A DNA stretch of 64,000 nucleotides from Chryseobacterium pennipullorum (GCF_003384725.1 NZ_QNVV01000005.1:124001-188000), one strand, 5' to 3'. Positions 7,545 to 16,827 are shown, counted from the first letter of the stretch. Numbers and translations are program-made. Notes: a model not told the origin generated them from the letters alone.

Positions 7545-8807
7545 ATGAGGATGCGTAATTTTGTACTTACTATAACTGTTGTCTTATCTCTTTTTTCTTG
7601 TAAAAATAAATCTGAATCCAAAGCGGTTTCAGCTGAAAACACGACCAATCTTCCCAATTATGGAAATGTAGATTTAGGAAATGTTTTTACTAAAGCAGAC
7701 GGACAGCTTTCCAATAAAGAGTCATTGACAGGTTATATTGACCAGTACTATAAAAAAGTATGGGAAGGGGGAGACCTGAGTGGAGGAATTCTGGTTGCAA
7801 AAGGTGACAAAATTCTGTATGAAAACTATAGAGGTTTCGGGAGAGAAGGTAATCAGATGCCAATAGATAAAAACACACCATTACATGTGGCTTCCGTTTC
7901 AAAAACATTAACAGCCATGGCCATGATGAAACTGGTGGAGGCGGGAAAAATAAAGCTTTCCGATCATCTTACCCAATACTTTCCCGGATTTCCTTATCCA
8001 AACGTCACCGTTCAGACCTTACTGGACCAGAGAAGCGGGCTTCCGAAATATGAATACTTTATCACCGGGATAAAACCGGCGCCGGCAGAACTGAGCAAGC
8101 CTTTCATTACCAACCAGGATGTATTGAACATGATCATCAAATATAAACCGGATCTGGCAAGAGATACGGATACAGGATTTATGTATTGCAATACCAATTT
8201 TGCATTGCTGGCATTACTCATCGAAAAAGTGACCAATACGCCATTCCCGCAGGCGATGCAAGAAATGGTCTTCACTCCGCTGAAAATGAAAAATTCCTAT
8301 ATTTTCCAAGAAAAAGATATCCCTACCGCTGCTCAATCCTTCTATTACGGAGGAAACAGGCTCTATCCTTTAGATAGGCTGGATCTTATTTATGGAGACA
8401 AAAACCTATATACTACGCCGAGGGATTTGTATAATTTTTCAAAAGCGATGTATTCGAAAGATTTTCTTAAGCCTGAGCTGATGAAAATGGTCTTCACTCC
8501 GTACAGCAATGAAAAGGCGGGAATGAATAATTATGGATTGGGCTTCAGGATGAAAATATTTGATAACGGCGAAAAGCTGACTTATCACAACGGATGGTGG
8601 CATGGCACCAATTCTGTGTTTGCCCACCTGCTAAAATCTAAAGTTACCATTGTAGCTATCGGAAACAAATATTCAGGTAAAGTATATACAGCGCTTGCCC
8701 TGTCGGGATTGTTTGAAGATTTTCCTTTACAGAAAGATAAGCTTCATAGTGTTATGAATGACAATAAGGATACTTTGAATGCTGGACAGGAGGTTTTTGG
8801 AGAATAA
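7545..8807 (+). CDS. Serine hydrolase lipoprotein, beta-lactamase/D,D-peptidase family (S12)
   Basis: About 420 residues. A lipoprotein signal ends in LSLFSC, so the mature protein is probably lipid-anchored. Catalytic motifs appear in family order: SxxK as SVSK (about residue 120), YxN as YCN (about residue 214) and an HxG-type motif in the HNGWWHG region replacing KTG. This is the class C-like fold shared by beta-lactamases, esterases and peptidases; the substrate cannot be read from sequence. The ATG at 7545 (or 7551) is chosen over a TTG at 7536. Confidence 0.8.
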   Translation: MRMRNFVLTITVVLSLFSCKNKSESKAVSAENTTNLPNYGNVDLGNVFTKADGQLSNKESLTGYIDQYYKKVWEGGDLSGGILVAKGDKILYENYRGFGREGNQMPIDKNTPLHVASVSKTLTAMAMMKLVEAGKIKLSDHLTQYFPGFPYPNVTVQTLLDQRSGLPKYEYFITGIKPAPAELSKPFITNQDVLNMIIKYKPDLARDTDTGFMYCNTNFALLALLIEKVTNTPFPQAMQEMVFTPLKMKNSYIFQEKDIPTAAQSFYYGGNRLYPLDRLDLIYGDKNLYTTPRDLYNFSKAMYSKDFLKPELMKMVFTPYSNEKAGMNNYGLGFRMKIFDNGEKLTYHNGWWHGTNSVFAHLLKSKVTIVAIGNKYSGKVYTALALSGLFEDFPLQKDKLHSVMNDNKDTLNAGQEVFGE

Positions 8808-8811
8808 TGTT

Positions 8812-8819
8812 TACTTTTG
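8812..8819 (+). promoter_or_regulatory. -7 box for Ig-like lipoprotein gene
   Basis: TACTTTTG matches TAnnTTTG, 13 nt before the ATG at 8833. It supports 8833 as the start rather than an earlier ATG lying inside the serine hydrolase gene. Confidence 0.5.
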
Positions 8820-8832
8820 CCTAAACATTTTC

Positions 8833-10614
8833 ATGAAAAGGTTTCTTTTATTATTCGTTATCTGTTTTCTTGTACACTCATGTGCAAGGGTAGGTTCTCC
8901 TGTAGGAGGGCCTAAAGATACTTTAGCCCCGAAATTTTTAAGTTCAAATATTGATACCACCAGGATCAATGTAAAAAGAGATATCCATGAATTGCGCCTT
9001 GACTTTGACGAGTATGTGACCTTAAAGGATATCAACAAAAACCTGATTATTTCTCCCCCTATTAAGAATATCAAAAGAATTCTTCCCTCCAATATTGCCA
9101 ATAAATTTGTTCTGATCCAGTGGTCGGATACTCTGCAGGCTAATACCACGTACAATTTCAACTTTGGGAACTCTATTGTGGATAATAATGAATCCAACAT
9201 CCTGCGGTACTTTAATTTTGCATTTTCTACCGGTGATAAGTTGGATGATCTTTATATCAGCGGTGAGATCAAAGATGCTCTGGAGATCAAAAAGAAAACG
9301 GGGAGTACTGAAAATAAGCTGGTGGTAGGATTATATCAGCAGAAAGATACGATCAATTACAAACAGAAACCTTATTATATTACCAAAGTTGATGATGATG
9401 GTTACTATGAGCTGAATTATCTTACTCCCGGGAAATACAGGATTGTCGCTTTTGAAGACGAAAATGGCAACTCGGTATATGATCCCGGAAAGGAAAAGAT
9501 AGGATTTCAAAAAGATCCTGTGGATATTGAAAAATCAATTTCAGGGTTGAATTTAAAAGTGTATCCTTCCAGGAAGCCATTGAAGTATCTGGAGATGAAA
9601 GAAATTTCCGGTGGCGTTCTGATGACTTTTGAGGGGCAGCCGGATGAGGTGAAAGTTCAATCACTGAGCGAAAAGCTCAAGGATATAAAAGTGACTCACA
9701 GACCAAAATCCGATTCTGTACGAATCTGGTTCGATGCGGTGAAGAATGATGTGGGACAGACTGCGAATGAAAAACTGACGTTTAGCCATAACCTTGGCCC
9801 GAAAAAAGACAGTGCTTACAGTGTTTCTTTATTTTACAGATACAATAAGAAAAATGTAATGGACATCAACAGTGACAATGATGGTGGCCTGTTAGCTCCA
9901 CAATCTGACTTTAAAATACTGTCAAATTATATCATCGATAAAATTGATCCGTCAAAATGGGTGTTGAAAAGCGACAGCCTTACCACCCAGGAGTTTACAG
10001 CGAAAATATCAGAAACCAACCCTTATCAGATCCTGGTGCAGTCGGATTTTGTAAGTGGAAAAAAATACCAGCTTACCGTTCCTAAGGAAACTGTTTCGTC
10101 TTTCTATGCTAAGAATGCGCAGTCAAAACGTTTTGATTTTGAAGTGGATAAAATAGACCAGTTCGGAAGCTTGGAATTTACCCTTCAGAATGCACCGGCT
10201 TCCAGCTACTGGATTCAGCTGCTCGATGCTAATGAAAAGGTGGCCTATCAGAAGTACACAAAAGGCGATAAGGTGAAATTTGAAATTCTGAAGCCGGGAG
10301 AATATCTGGTCAGAATTCTTGTCGATAACAACGAGAATAAATATTGGGATGAAGCGGATTTCGCCAATGAAGCATTTGCTGAAGATGCTTATGTATTCTA
10401 TAAAAAAGCTGTAGTAAGAGGATTATGGGAAACCAGAGAAGACTGGGATCTGAAAGATAGCAGAACACTTGATAATCCTAAAGGAACCACGCCGCCGCCG
10501 GCAGCAGTACCTGATAATACATCTGCAGGACAGGAGAAAGAAGCCGTACCGGTGAAACAGGAGGCTAAGAAAGAAATAAAATCGGATAATGCAGTCATTA
10601 CTCCGGCCAAGTAA
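8833..10614 (+). CDS. Lipoprotein with Ig-like (Big_5-type) domain
   Basis: 593 residues. The signal ends in FLVHSC, followed by the ARVGSPVGGPKDTLAP segment typical of a conserved Bacteroidetes lipoprotein family that carries a bacterial Ig-like domain directly after the anchor. The rest is beta-rich, with a Pro-rich, Lys-rich C-terminal tail (TPPPAAVPDNT onward). Function is unknown; an envelope structural role is likely. The ATG at 8833 is chosen for the signal peptide and promoter. It is followed after 2 bases by the haem-binding protein gene, so they likely share a transcript. Confidence 0.75.
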   Translation: MKRFLLLFVICFLVHSCARVGSPVGGPKDTLAPKFLSSNIDTTRINVKRDIHELRLDFDEYVTLKDINKNLIISPPIKNIKRILPSNIANKFVLIQWSDTLQANTTYNFNFGNSIVDNNESNILRYFNFAFSTGDKLDDLYISGEIKDALEIKKKTGSTENKLVVGLYQQKDTINYKQKPYYITKVDDDGYYELNYLTPGKYRIVAFEDENGNSVYDPGKEKIGFQKDPVDIEKSISGLNLKVYPSRKPLKYLEMKEISGGVLMTFEGQPDEVKVQSLSEKLKDIKVTHRPKSDSVRIWFDAVKNDVGQTANEKLTFSHNLGPKKDSAYSVSLFYRYNKKNVMDINSDNDGGLLAPQSDFKILSNYIIDKIDPSKWVLKSDSLTTQEFTAKISETNPYQILVQSDFVSGKKYQLTVPKETVSSFYAKNAQSKRFDFEVDKIDQFGSLEFTLQNAPASSYWIQLLDANEKVAYQKYTKGDKVKFEILKPGEYLVRILVDNNENKYWDEADFANEAFAEDAYVFYKKAVVRGLWETREDWDLKDSRTLDNPKGTTPPPAAVPDNTSAGQEKEAVPVKQEAKKEIKSDNAVITPAK

Positions 10615-10616
10615 TA

Positions 10617-11075
10617 ATGAAGACGGTAAAAACAATAATTTTCTGGACTTTAGTAGCGTTTGCACTCATTCAGTTTATACCGGTTGACAGAACCAATAAA
10701 CCTGTTGATTCCACCGTAAATTTTGTCACGGCAAAGAACGTCCCGGAAAAAGTCGGGAAATTGCTTAAAAATGCATGCTATGACTGTCACTCCAATGAAA
10801 CCGTATATCCCAAGTATGCCTTTATCGCACCCATATCATGGTCGGTAAAAAGCCATGTGAATGAAGGACGTGAGCATCTGAATTTTTCCATTTGGGGAAC
10901 CTATAATAAGGAGCTTAAAGAGAATATGCTTAACAAATCTGTTCAGACCATTCGAAGCAAGATGATGCCGATGCCCGGATATATTGTCTATCACAAAGAA
11001 GCCGGTCTTTCAGAAGCAGAAAGATCTCTGCTGATCCGGTATTTTGAGGAAATGCTGAAATCTAAGACCTATTAA
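10617..11075 (+). CDS. Haem-binding domain protein (CxxCH)
   Basis: 152 residues: an N-terminal hydrophobic anchor (IIFWTLVAFALIQFI), then CYDCH at residues 54-58, a single c-type haem attachment motif, within a short domain typical of the Haem_bd family. The later Met-Pro stretch KMMPMPGY may supply an axial methionine. Likely a periplasmic, membrane-tethered haem protein of unknown redox role. It starts 2 bases after the lipoprotein gene. Confidence 0.78.
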   Translation: MKTVKTIIFWTLVAFALIQFIPVDRTNKPVDSTVNFVTAKNVPEKVGKLLKNACYDCHSNETVYPKYAFIAPISWSVKSHVNEGREHLNFSIWGTYNKELKENMLNKSVQTIRSKMMPMPGYIVYHKEAGLSEAERSLLIRYFEEMLKSKTY

Positions 11076-11111
11076 TGCTGAAAGATAAAAGTATCTCTCA
11101 ATTATAAAAAT

Positions 11112-11183
11112 CTCCCGCAGGTTTTGAAGAGCAAGCAGATTATAAATCATAATCATCTGCCGGATCTGCAAAATCTGCGGGAG
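11112..11183. repeat. Nested intergenic palindrome
   Basis: Outer arms CTCCCGCAG (11112-11120) and CTGCGGGAG (11175-11183) are a perfect 9-bp inverted repeat. They enclose a second perfect 6-bp pair GCAGAT (11135-11140) / ATCTGC (11155-11160). It sits between convergent genes and may act as a bidirectional terminator, or be one copy of a dispersed palindromic repeat. Confidence 0.6.
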
Positions 11184-11197
11184 CATAGTATACACAA

Positions 11198-11710
11198 TTA
11201 TTTTTTCTTATACTCCTGAAAAAATCTCTTCTGAGAGTCGAAGGCGATATCCTCAAGGGCAAGATCCTTCAAAGGAATCCATACCGCTTCCGAAATTTCC
11301 GAAAGTTCAAGATTTACTTCAAATTTCTCCGAAACATTGTATTCATAAAAAAGGTCAATCGTGTTGTAATCAATCTCTTTGTATTGATAAATGTTGGGAA
11401 GACTTGTGAGGTATTTCAGTTTTGAAATATCAATATCCAGCTGAAGCTCTTCAAAAAGTTCTCTTTTGCAGGTTTCCTCCGCACTTTCTTTGGGGTCTAC
11501 GAATCCTCCAGCCAGATCAAGTTTGCCCTTTTGGGGATCCCTGTTTCTCCTGGTCAGATAAATTTCGTTGCCACATCGTATGACTACGGCTACAGCACCT
11601 GCCACGTTGTTATAAAGTGTGAAACCACATTCCGGACAGCTCCATTTTTTCTCGCTGTCCCAATGCAGAGATTCTTTGCCACAACTTGGGCAATATTTCA
11701 ATAATTTCAT
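11198..11710 (-). CDS. Nudix hydrolase with zinc ribbon
   Basis: 170 residues. The N-terminal CPSCG...CPECG (about residues 8-33) is a four-cysteine zinc ribbon of the NADH-pyrophosphatase type. The Nudix box follows (GGFVDPKESAEETCKRELFE plus EL, about residues 88-110). The product probably cleaves a nucleotide diphosphate derivative such as NADH. It is shorter than NudC. It lies 41 bases downstream of xerD on the same strand. Confidence 0.85.
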   Translation of the reverse strand: MKLLKYCPSCGKESLHWDSEKKWSCPECGFTLYNNVAGAVAVVIRCGNEIYLTRRNRDPQKGKLDLAGGFVDPKESAEETCKRELFEELQLDIDISKLKYLTSLPNIYQYKEIDYNTIDLFYEYNVSEKFEVNLELSEISEAVWIPLKDLALEDIAFDSQKRFFQEYKKK

Positions 11711-11751
11711 CTGTTATAATTCATTTTTCAAACGGCAGATGGAACTTCAGT

Positions 11752-12666
11752 TCATTGAGTAATATTAATATTTCTCGGGTGATAACTCAAAATCACATCC
11801 CGCAATTCTTCAGTTTTCAGGTGCGTATAGATTTCCGTTGTCGTAATGCTGGAATGTCCCAGCATTTCCTGGATATAACGCAGGTCAGCTCCGTTTTGCA
11901 GCAAATGCGTTGCAAAAGAATGTCTGAATGTATGCGGCGAAATCTTTTTGTTAACCCCTGCCTTATCTGTAAGTTCTTTGATAATCAAAAATACGATCAC
12001 TCTGGACATAGACGTACCACGGCTGTTTAAAAACAGAGTATCTTCGTATTTCTTATTGATTTTACCTTTAGAACGGACCTCCTTGATATAGTTTTCCAGC
12101 ATTTCTGCCGTATAATCTGCCAAAGGTACGAAACGGGTCTTGTTCCCTTTTCCATTGACTTTTATATACTGCTCTTTGAAGTTGATATTAGAAATTTTCA
12201 GATCAATCAGCTCAGAAACACGCAGGCCGCAGCCGTACAGCACCTCAATGATGCAATGGTTTCTTTTGCCAAGATCTGTATTGACCTCAATGGCAGCAAT
12301 AATTCTGTTGATATCCGGTAGGCTTAAGGTATCCGGTAAGTATAATCCTAATTTAGGACCTTCCAGTAACGCTGCAGGGTTGTCTTCACGATATTCATCT
12401 TCCAGTAGAAATTTGAAGAAAGCCTTTATGGAAGATATCCATCTTGCCTGAGACCTTTCACTGAATTTCTGTTTAGAGAGACTGAAAATGTATTCCTGCA
12501 GGTTTTCGTAGCCGATAGAATCTGGTCCGACGTTTTCCAGATCTTCTTCTGCGTAATCTTTCAATTTCTTAATGTCCCGAACATAGGCGTCGAGTGTGTT
12601 TTCTGAAAAATTTCTTTCGAAACGAAGAAATATTTCAAAATCTTTGATCTTTTCATCCCAAGTCAT
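11752..12666 (-). CDS. xerD: Tyrosine recombinase XerD
   Basis: 304 residues, the usual Xer length. It has an N-terminal SAM-like core-binding domain (to about residue 100) and a catalytic domain with Arg149 (GCGLRVSEL), Lys in NGKGNKTR (173-176), His245-x-x-Arg248 (HTFRHSF), His271 (LGHSS) and nucleophile Tyr280 (EIYTHL). All residues needed for strand exchange are present. It resolves chromosome dimers at dif and can serve integrative elements; no dif-like site was identified nearby. The dCMP deaminase gene ends 7 bases upstream. Confidence 0.92.
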   Translation of the reverse strand: MTWDEKIKDFEIFLRFERNFSENTLDAYVRDIKKLKDYAEEDLENVGPDSIGYENLQEYIFSLSKQKFSERSQARWISSIKAFFKFLLEDEYREDNPAALLEGPKLGLYLPDTLSLPDINRIIAAIEVNTDLGKRNHCIIEVLYGCGLRVSELIDLKISNINFKEQYIKVNGKGNKTRFVPLADYTAEMLENYIKEVRSKGKINKKYEDTLFLNSRGTSMSRVIVFLIIKELTDKAGVNKKISPHTFRHSFATHLLQNGADLRYIQEMLGHSSITTTEIYTHLKTEELRDVILSYHPRNINITQ

Positions 12667-12672
12667 TTGTGC

Positions 12673-13095
12673 TTATTTTTTTAGTTCACAGTCCGATATT
12701 TGTTCTATTTCAATGTTATGGTTTCTCAGGAACGATATCCCATCGTCGTCCGAATACTCATTAATGTACACCAGTCTTGTAATACCTGCCTGAAGGATCA
12801 GCTTGCTGCATTCCTTACAAGGGGACAGCGTTAAATATAACGTTGCGCCTTTTGCAGATTGTGTAGAAGCTGCCAGCTTTAATATGGCGTTGGCCTCAGC
12901 ATGCAATACATACCAGTGTGTTTTTCCTTCTGCATTTTCACAGCAGTTTTCGAACCCCGAAGGAGTTCCGTTGTAACCATCTGAAATAATCATCCTATCT
13001 TTTACGATAAGAGCTCCCACCTGTTTTCTCTTACAGTAGGAGAGTTTTGCCCATTCCTGAGCCATTTTTAGATAAGCTTTATCAAACTTATTCAT
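12673..13095 (-). CDS. Deoxycytidylate (dCMP) deaminase family protein
   Basis: 140 residues with the zinc-dependent deaminase signature: HAEANAI (His plus catalytic Glu, about residues 70-76) and PCKEC (about residues 107-111). N-terminal residues CKRKQVGALIVKD fit the dCMP deaminase/ComEB branch that makes dUMP for thymidylate synthesis. It ends 6 bases before xerD starts, suggesting an operon with xerD. Confidence 0.87.
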   Translation of the reverse strand: MNKFDKAYLKMAQEWAKLSYCKRKQVGALIVKDRMIISDGYNGTPSGFENCCENAEGKTHWYVLHAEANAILKLAASTQSAKGATLYLTLSPCKECSKLILQAGITRLVYINEYSDDDGISFLRNHNIEIEQISDCELKK

Positions 13096-13145
13096 ACCGC
13101 AGCATTAGTTTTTCGAAATAATTTGGATTAAAATCTCTTGAAAGA

Positions 13146-13913
13146 TTAAAAGTTTGGCTTTCTTTTCTCGAGGAAAGCCGTCACTCCTTCTTTCTTATCT
13201 TCCATGTCAAAAAGTTCTCCGAAATACTTAATTTCAGTTTCAAAACCTTTATCCGTGTCAGATAAATTAACGGCGTTTATCGCCTTAGATATTGCCATTG
13301 GAGAGTTATAGGCAATGGTACTCGCTAATTCTTTCGTTTTGGTTAATAATTCTTCAATAGGGTATACTTCATTCACCAATCCGATCTCTTTCGCTTTTTG
13401 CGCCTGGATCATTTTGGCTGAGAAGATCATTTCGTTGGCAATACCTTTACCGACAAGCTTTGGAAGCCTCTGGGTTCCACCGTATCCTGGAATAAGTCCC
13501 AGGGTTACTTCTGGAAGTCCCAGTCTCGCATTCTCTGAAGCATATCTGATATGGCATGCCATAGCCAACTCTAAACCTCCTCCCAAAGCAAATCCGTTAA
13601 CGGCCGCGATGACAGGCTTAGACATATTTTCAATCTTATCAAACAGTGAATTATGCCCGTTTCTGGCCAATTCTTCGGCTTTTTCCTGCCCGAAATCACT
13701 GAATTCCTTGATATCAGCACCGGCTACAAATGACTTCTCTCCACTTCCTGTAAGGATAATCACCCTGCAGGAACTGTCTGAGTTGAGTTCATCCAAAGCT
13801 GTGCTGATCTCCTGAATGGTTTTTGCATTCAATGCATTTAAACTCTCAGGTCTGTTTATGGTAATGATAGATAATTTATCTTCCTTTTTTAATAATATAT
13901 TGTCGTAACTCAT
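13146..13913 (-). CDS. Enoyl-CoA hydratase/isomerase (crotonase)
   Basis: About 255 residues. The oxyanion-hole segments are SFVAGADIKEF (about residue 62) and AVNGFALGGGLELAMACH (about residues 95-112). The catalytic-Glu region is LGLPEVTLGLIPGYGGTQRL. Both active-site glutamate positions appear filled, favouring hydratase activity on trans-2-enoyl-CoA. The start at 13913 (MSYDNILLKK) is preferred to the ATG 30 bases upstream, because it matches the family N-terminus. No other beta-oxidation genes are adjacent. Confidence 0.87.
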   Translation of the reverse strand: MSYDNILLKKEDKLSIITINRPESLNALNAKTIQEISTALDELNSDSSCRVIILTGSGEKSFVAGADIKEFSDFGQEKAEELARNGHNSLFDKIENMSKPVIAAVNGFALGGGLELAMACHIRYASENARLGLPEVTLGLIPGYGGTQRLPKLVGKGIANEMIFSAKMIQAQKAKEIGLVNEVYPIEELLTKTKELASTIAYNSPMAISKAINAVNLSDTDKGFETEIKYFGELFDMEDKKEGVTAFLEKRKPNF

Positions 13914-13959
13914 TTTTCCACTTTGAAATATCATCCTTTGCAAATTATGAATTTTTTAC

Positions 13960-14000
13960 AAAAAAAAAGGAAAATTATTGTTTTTTTTTCCTTTTTTTTT
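13960..14000. terminator. A/T-rich terminator after catalase
   Basis: A 15-bp perfect stem (A9-GG-A4 at 13960-13974; T4-CC-T9 at 13986-14000) lies 18 bases past the catalase stop in the minus direction. The long homopolymer runs are a possible slippage site. Confidence 0.7.
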
Positions 14001-14018
14001 ATTTATTGTTCACTCTCC

Positions 14019-15506
14019 TTATTTCGAATGATTCATCATATTTGCATCAATATTAACATTTAGTTGAGATGCCACTTTCATGCCAAGCTCAATATTAGCC
14101 CTGAAAAAGTGGCATAGCTGGCGGTTGATGATCTCATCTTTTTTAGGTCCGCTGATCCCTTTCATACTTCCTACTATATTTTGCACCAGGTTATTTCTGT
14201 CCTCTGCATTCATGGCTTTGGAATACAATAATCCTGGCTGGGTATAATGATCACTGTCATTATCGTTTCTGTTATAGCTGGCCACATGCGCACTGTCAAG
14301 TTCGTATTCATAACCCTGATAGGCAGGATCCGCTTTAATATCATCAAAACTGTTCGGATGATAATTCGGTTTATCCTGGTAATGGCTGGAGTCTGCCATA
14401 TAGCCATCCCGCTGATAATTGTTCACTGCAAAAGGACATCTGTTGACTTCCAGCTGATGAGCATTTACCCCCACCCTGTACCGGTGGGCATCTGGATAAG
14501 AAAATAATCTTCCCTGAAGCATTTTATCCGGTGAGAAACTGATTCCGTTGATAAGGCTGCTTGGTGAGAACACGGATTGCTCTACATGGGCAAAATAGTT
14601 GACAGGCACCTCATTCAGTTCCATTTCTCCTACTTCGATGAGTGGGAAGTCATCATGGAACCATACTTTGGTAACATCAAAAGGATTCCATCTGAAATCT
14701 TTGGCCTGTTCTTCCGTCATGACCTGAATGTATAATGTCCATTTCGGGAAATTACCATTTTCAATGGCGTCACAAAGATCTTCCTGGGCAAAGTCAGGAT
14801 TTTCTCCTGCCATCTTTACCGCTTCTGCATCAGTGAAATTTTTTACGCCCTGCTTCGTTTTGAAATGGAACTTCACCCAAACCCTCTCATTCTGATCATT
14901 AATCATTGAGAACGTGTGAGATCCGAAACCGTGCATATGCCGGAATCCATAAGGGGTTCCTCTGTCTGACATTAAGATAAGAACCTGATGTAATGATTCC
15001 GGATTCAAGCTCCAGAAATCCCACATCATGGTGGCGCTTTTCAGATTGGTTTTAGGCACTCTTTTCTGAGTATGAATAAAATCCGGAAATTTCTTGGCGT
15101 CTTTGATGAAAAATACGGGTGTATTATTTCCCACCAGGTCCCAGTTTCCATCTTCAGTGTAAAACTTAAGAGCGAAGCCTCTGGGGTCTCTGGCTGTATC
15201 TGCGCTTCCCTTTTCACCTCCCACCGTAGAAAATCTTGCAAACATCCTGCATGAATTTCCCACTTTTGAAAACAGCTTTGCTTTGGTGTATTGGCTGATG
15301 TCATGGGTGACCGTAAATGTTCCGTATGCCCCGCTTCCTTTAGCATGTACAATTCTTTCAGGAATTCTTTCCCTAACGAAATGCGCAAGATTTTCCTGAA
15401 GTATGAAATCCTGCAGCAATACCGGTCCTCTGGGTCCTACCGTCTGGGAATCCTGATGCTCATAATAAGGAGCACCGTTGCTTAACGTTAATTTCTTAGA
15501 ATCCAT
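14019..15506 (-). CDS. katA: Catalase, small-subunit haem type
   Basis: 495 residues, typical of clade 3 monofunctional catalases. Catalytic His54 (RIVHAKGSGAYG), an active-site Asn in GNNTPVFF (127/128) and the proximal haem Tyr337 in RLFSYPDAHRYRVG are all present. It disproportionates hydrogen peroxide. It is transcribed divergently from oxyR, with a 136-base shared control region, so it is most likely the main OxyR target. A strong hairpin closes the transcript. Confidence 0.95.
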   Translation of the reverse strand: MDSKKLTLSNGAPYYEHQDSQTVGPRGPVLLQDFILQENLAHFVRERIPERIVHAKGSGAYGTFTVTHDISQYTKAKLFSKVGNSCRMFARFSTVGGEKGSADTARDPRGFALKFYTEDGNWDLVGNNTPVFFIKDAKKFPDFIHTQKRVPKTNLKSATMMWDFWSLNPESLHQVLILMSDRGTPYGFRHMHGFGSHTFSMINDQNERVWVKFHFKTKQGVKNFTDAEAVKMAGENPDFAQEDLCDAIENGNFPKWTLYIQVMTEEQAKDFRWNPFDVTKVWFHDDFPLIEVGEMELNEVPVNYFAHVEQSVFSPSSLINGISFSPDKMLQGRLFSYPDAHRYRVGVNAHQLEVNRCPFAVNNYQRDGYMADSSHYQDKPNYHPNSFDDIKADPAYQGYEYELDSAHVASYNRNDNDSDHYTQPGLLYSKAMNAEDRNNLVQNIVGSMKGISGPKKDEIINRQLCHFFRANIELGMKVASQLNVNIDANMMNHSK

Positions 15507-15571
15507 ATATTGATGATTTGAATAATTGTTTTTCTTTTGTTTTTTTATACCACTGTAAAGGTAATGATTAT

Positions 15572-15579
15572 CAAATTTA
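15572..15579 (-). promoter_or_regulatory. -7 box for katA
   Basis: On the minus strand the bases read TAAATTTG. The leader to the ATG at 15506 would be near 60 nt. The box lies between the two genes, close to the oxyR -33 element at 15594-15596, so OxyR bound here could affect both promoters. Confidence 0.5.
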
Positions 15580-15593
15580 CTTTGAATTTTTAA

Positions 15594-15622
15594 TTGGTAA
15601 TAACAAAAACGTTATATCTTTG
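15594..15622 (+). promoter_or_regulatory. Promoter for oxyR
   Basis: TTG at 15594-15596 and TATCTTTG at 15615-15622 with an 18-nt spacer form a good -33/-7 pair. The leader to the ATG at 15643 is only about 13 nt. Confidence 0.62.
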
Positions 15623-15642
15623 TAATAGATAATATTAATCAA

Positions 15643-16593
15643 ATGAACATTCAGCAACTGGAATATCTTATCGCTGTTGATAAGTATAAACATTTTGGGA
15701 AAGCGGCTCAGGCATGCTTCATTACCCAGCCTACGTTAAGTGCCATGATACAGAAATTTGAGGACGAACTGGATGTGAAGGTTTTTGACAGGACTACGCA
15801 CCCCATCCGCACAACAGATGTGGGGCTTCAGATCATTGATCAGGCCAAAGTTATCATAGAGTCTGTCAATGAGCTAAAGAATAAGGCTAACCTTTTGAAT
15901 AATATTTTGGGAGGAACGATCAATCTGGGAATTATTCCTACCGTATCTTCTTTCATTCTCCCAACTGAGATCTTTAAGTTTCTGGAAACCAATCCTAAAA
16001 TCCAGATGAATGTAAAAGAGATGACCACTGACAACATCATCAAGGCATTAAAGGCCGGAGAACTGGACGCAGGTATTATCTCTACTCCTTATGATACGGC
16101 TGATGAATTTTATCAGGATTTCCTGTTTAATGAAGAGCTTATGATCTACAGCTCCAATACGGAAGCGAATAAGAAGAATTCATACATTATTCCGGAAGAG
16201 CTGAATGTGGAGAAAGTATGGCTGCTGGAAGAAGGAAACTGTCTTAGAAACCAGTTTGAAAATATCTGTCACCTGAAAGAGAATACGCTGAAACCTAAAA
16301 ACCTGGACTTTTTAGCTTCCAATATTCAGACGCTGGTGCATATGGTGGATAAAGTTGGCGGGATCAGTATTCTTCCTGAGCTTGCTTTGAGCCAGCTGTC
16401 AGAAGAACAGAAAAAGAATGTCTTCAGATTCAAAAAGCCATTCCCTTACAGAGAGATCAGTATTATTTATTATAAGCCTACCTTCAAGCAAAAAATTATT
16501 GATGAATTGTCACATTCCATCAAGAATTCTTTGGAACTAAAGCTAAATTATCATGCAAATCCGAAAGAATTTGTAAGCATAAAGCCACAGTAG
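15643..16593 (+). CDS. oxyR: Hydrogen peroxide-responsive regulator OxyR
   Basis: 316 residues, LysR family. The N-terminal winged helix (FGKAAQACFITQPTLSAMIQ, residues 18-37) is followed by a periplasmic-binding-like sensor domain. Cys200 and Cys209 (EEGNCLRNQFENIC) have the same nine-residue spacing as the peroxide-sensing Cys199/Cys208 pair of E. coli OxyR, which form a disulfide on oxidation. Together with the divergent catalase gene this makes OxyR the clear assignment over other LysR types. Confidence 0.94.
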   Translation: MNIQQLEYLIAVDKYKHFGKAAQACFITQPTLSAMIQKFEDELDVKVFDRTTHPIRTTDVGLQIIDQAKVIIESVNELKNKANLLNNILGGTINLGIIPTVSSFILPTEIFKFLETNPKIQMNVKEMTTDNIIKALKAGELDAGIISTPYDTADEFYQDFLFNEELMIYSSNTEANKKNSYIIPEELNVEKVWLLEEGNCLRNQFENICHLKENTLKPKNLDFLASNIQTLVHMVDKVGGISILPELALSQLSEEQKKNVFRFKKPFPYREISIIYYKPTFKQKIIDELSHSIKNSLELKLNYHANPKEFVSIKPQ

Positions 16594-16658
16594 CGTACAG
16601 ACTTTAAAGTGATATAAATCATTAATTTAAAGAAAATTATAATTAATAAACAAAATTT

Positions 16659-16689
16659 TTGAGTATTACAAAAATAGTGCTTAAATTTG
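16659..16689 (+). promoter_or_regulatory. Promoter for the SAM-II/metK transcript
   Basis: TTG at 16659-16661 and TAAATTTG at 16682-16689, spacer 20 nt. The start site falls just before the riboswitch. Confidence 0.65.
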
Positions 16690-16701
16690 CTGACGTTTAT
16701 C

Positions 16702-16755
16702 GCGAGGAAAAATTTGACCTGATTGCAACCTCTATAAAAAAATGCTAAAACAGTA
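16702..16755 (+). promoter_or_regulatory. SAM-II riboswitch upstream of metK
   Basis: The conserved core of the SAM-II (metA motif) aptamer is present: GAGG (16704-16707) pairing with CCTC (16729-16732), a loop with TTTGACC and TGATTGCAA (16713-16727), then ATAAAAAAATGCTAAAACAG (16734-16753). This class binds S-adenosylmethionine in a compact pseudoknot and normally reduces translation or transcription of Met/SAM genes. It sits about 75 nt before the metK ATG, so metK is likely feedback-controlled by its own product. Confidence 0.82.
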
Positions 16756-16827
16756 TTCTTTTTCTGGGCAATTTTATTCTATTTTTCTTCAGCAATATTT
16801 TTTTAATCTAAAAAAACCAAGAATAAT

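Noticed and set aside
15507-15642. Defined OxyR operator between katA and oxyR
   Set aside because: The region is AT-rich with loose symmetry, but no convincing ATAG-N7-CTAT series was found. Regulation is inferred from gene layout only.
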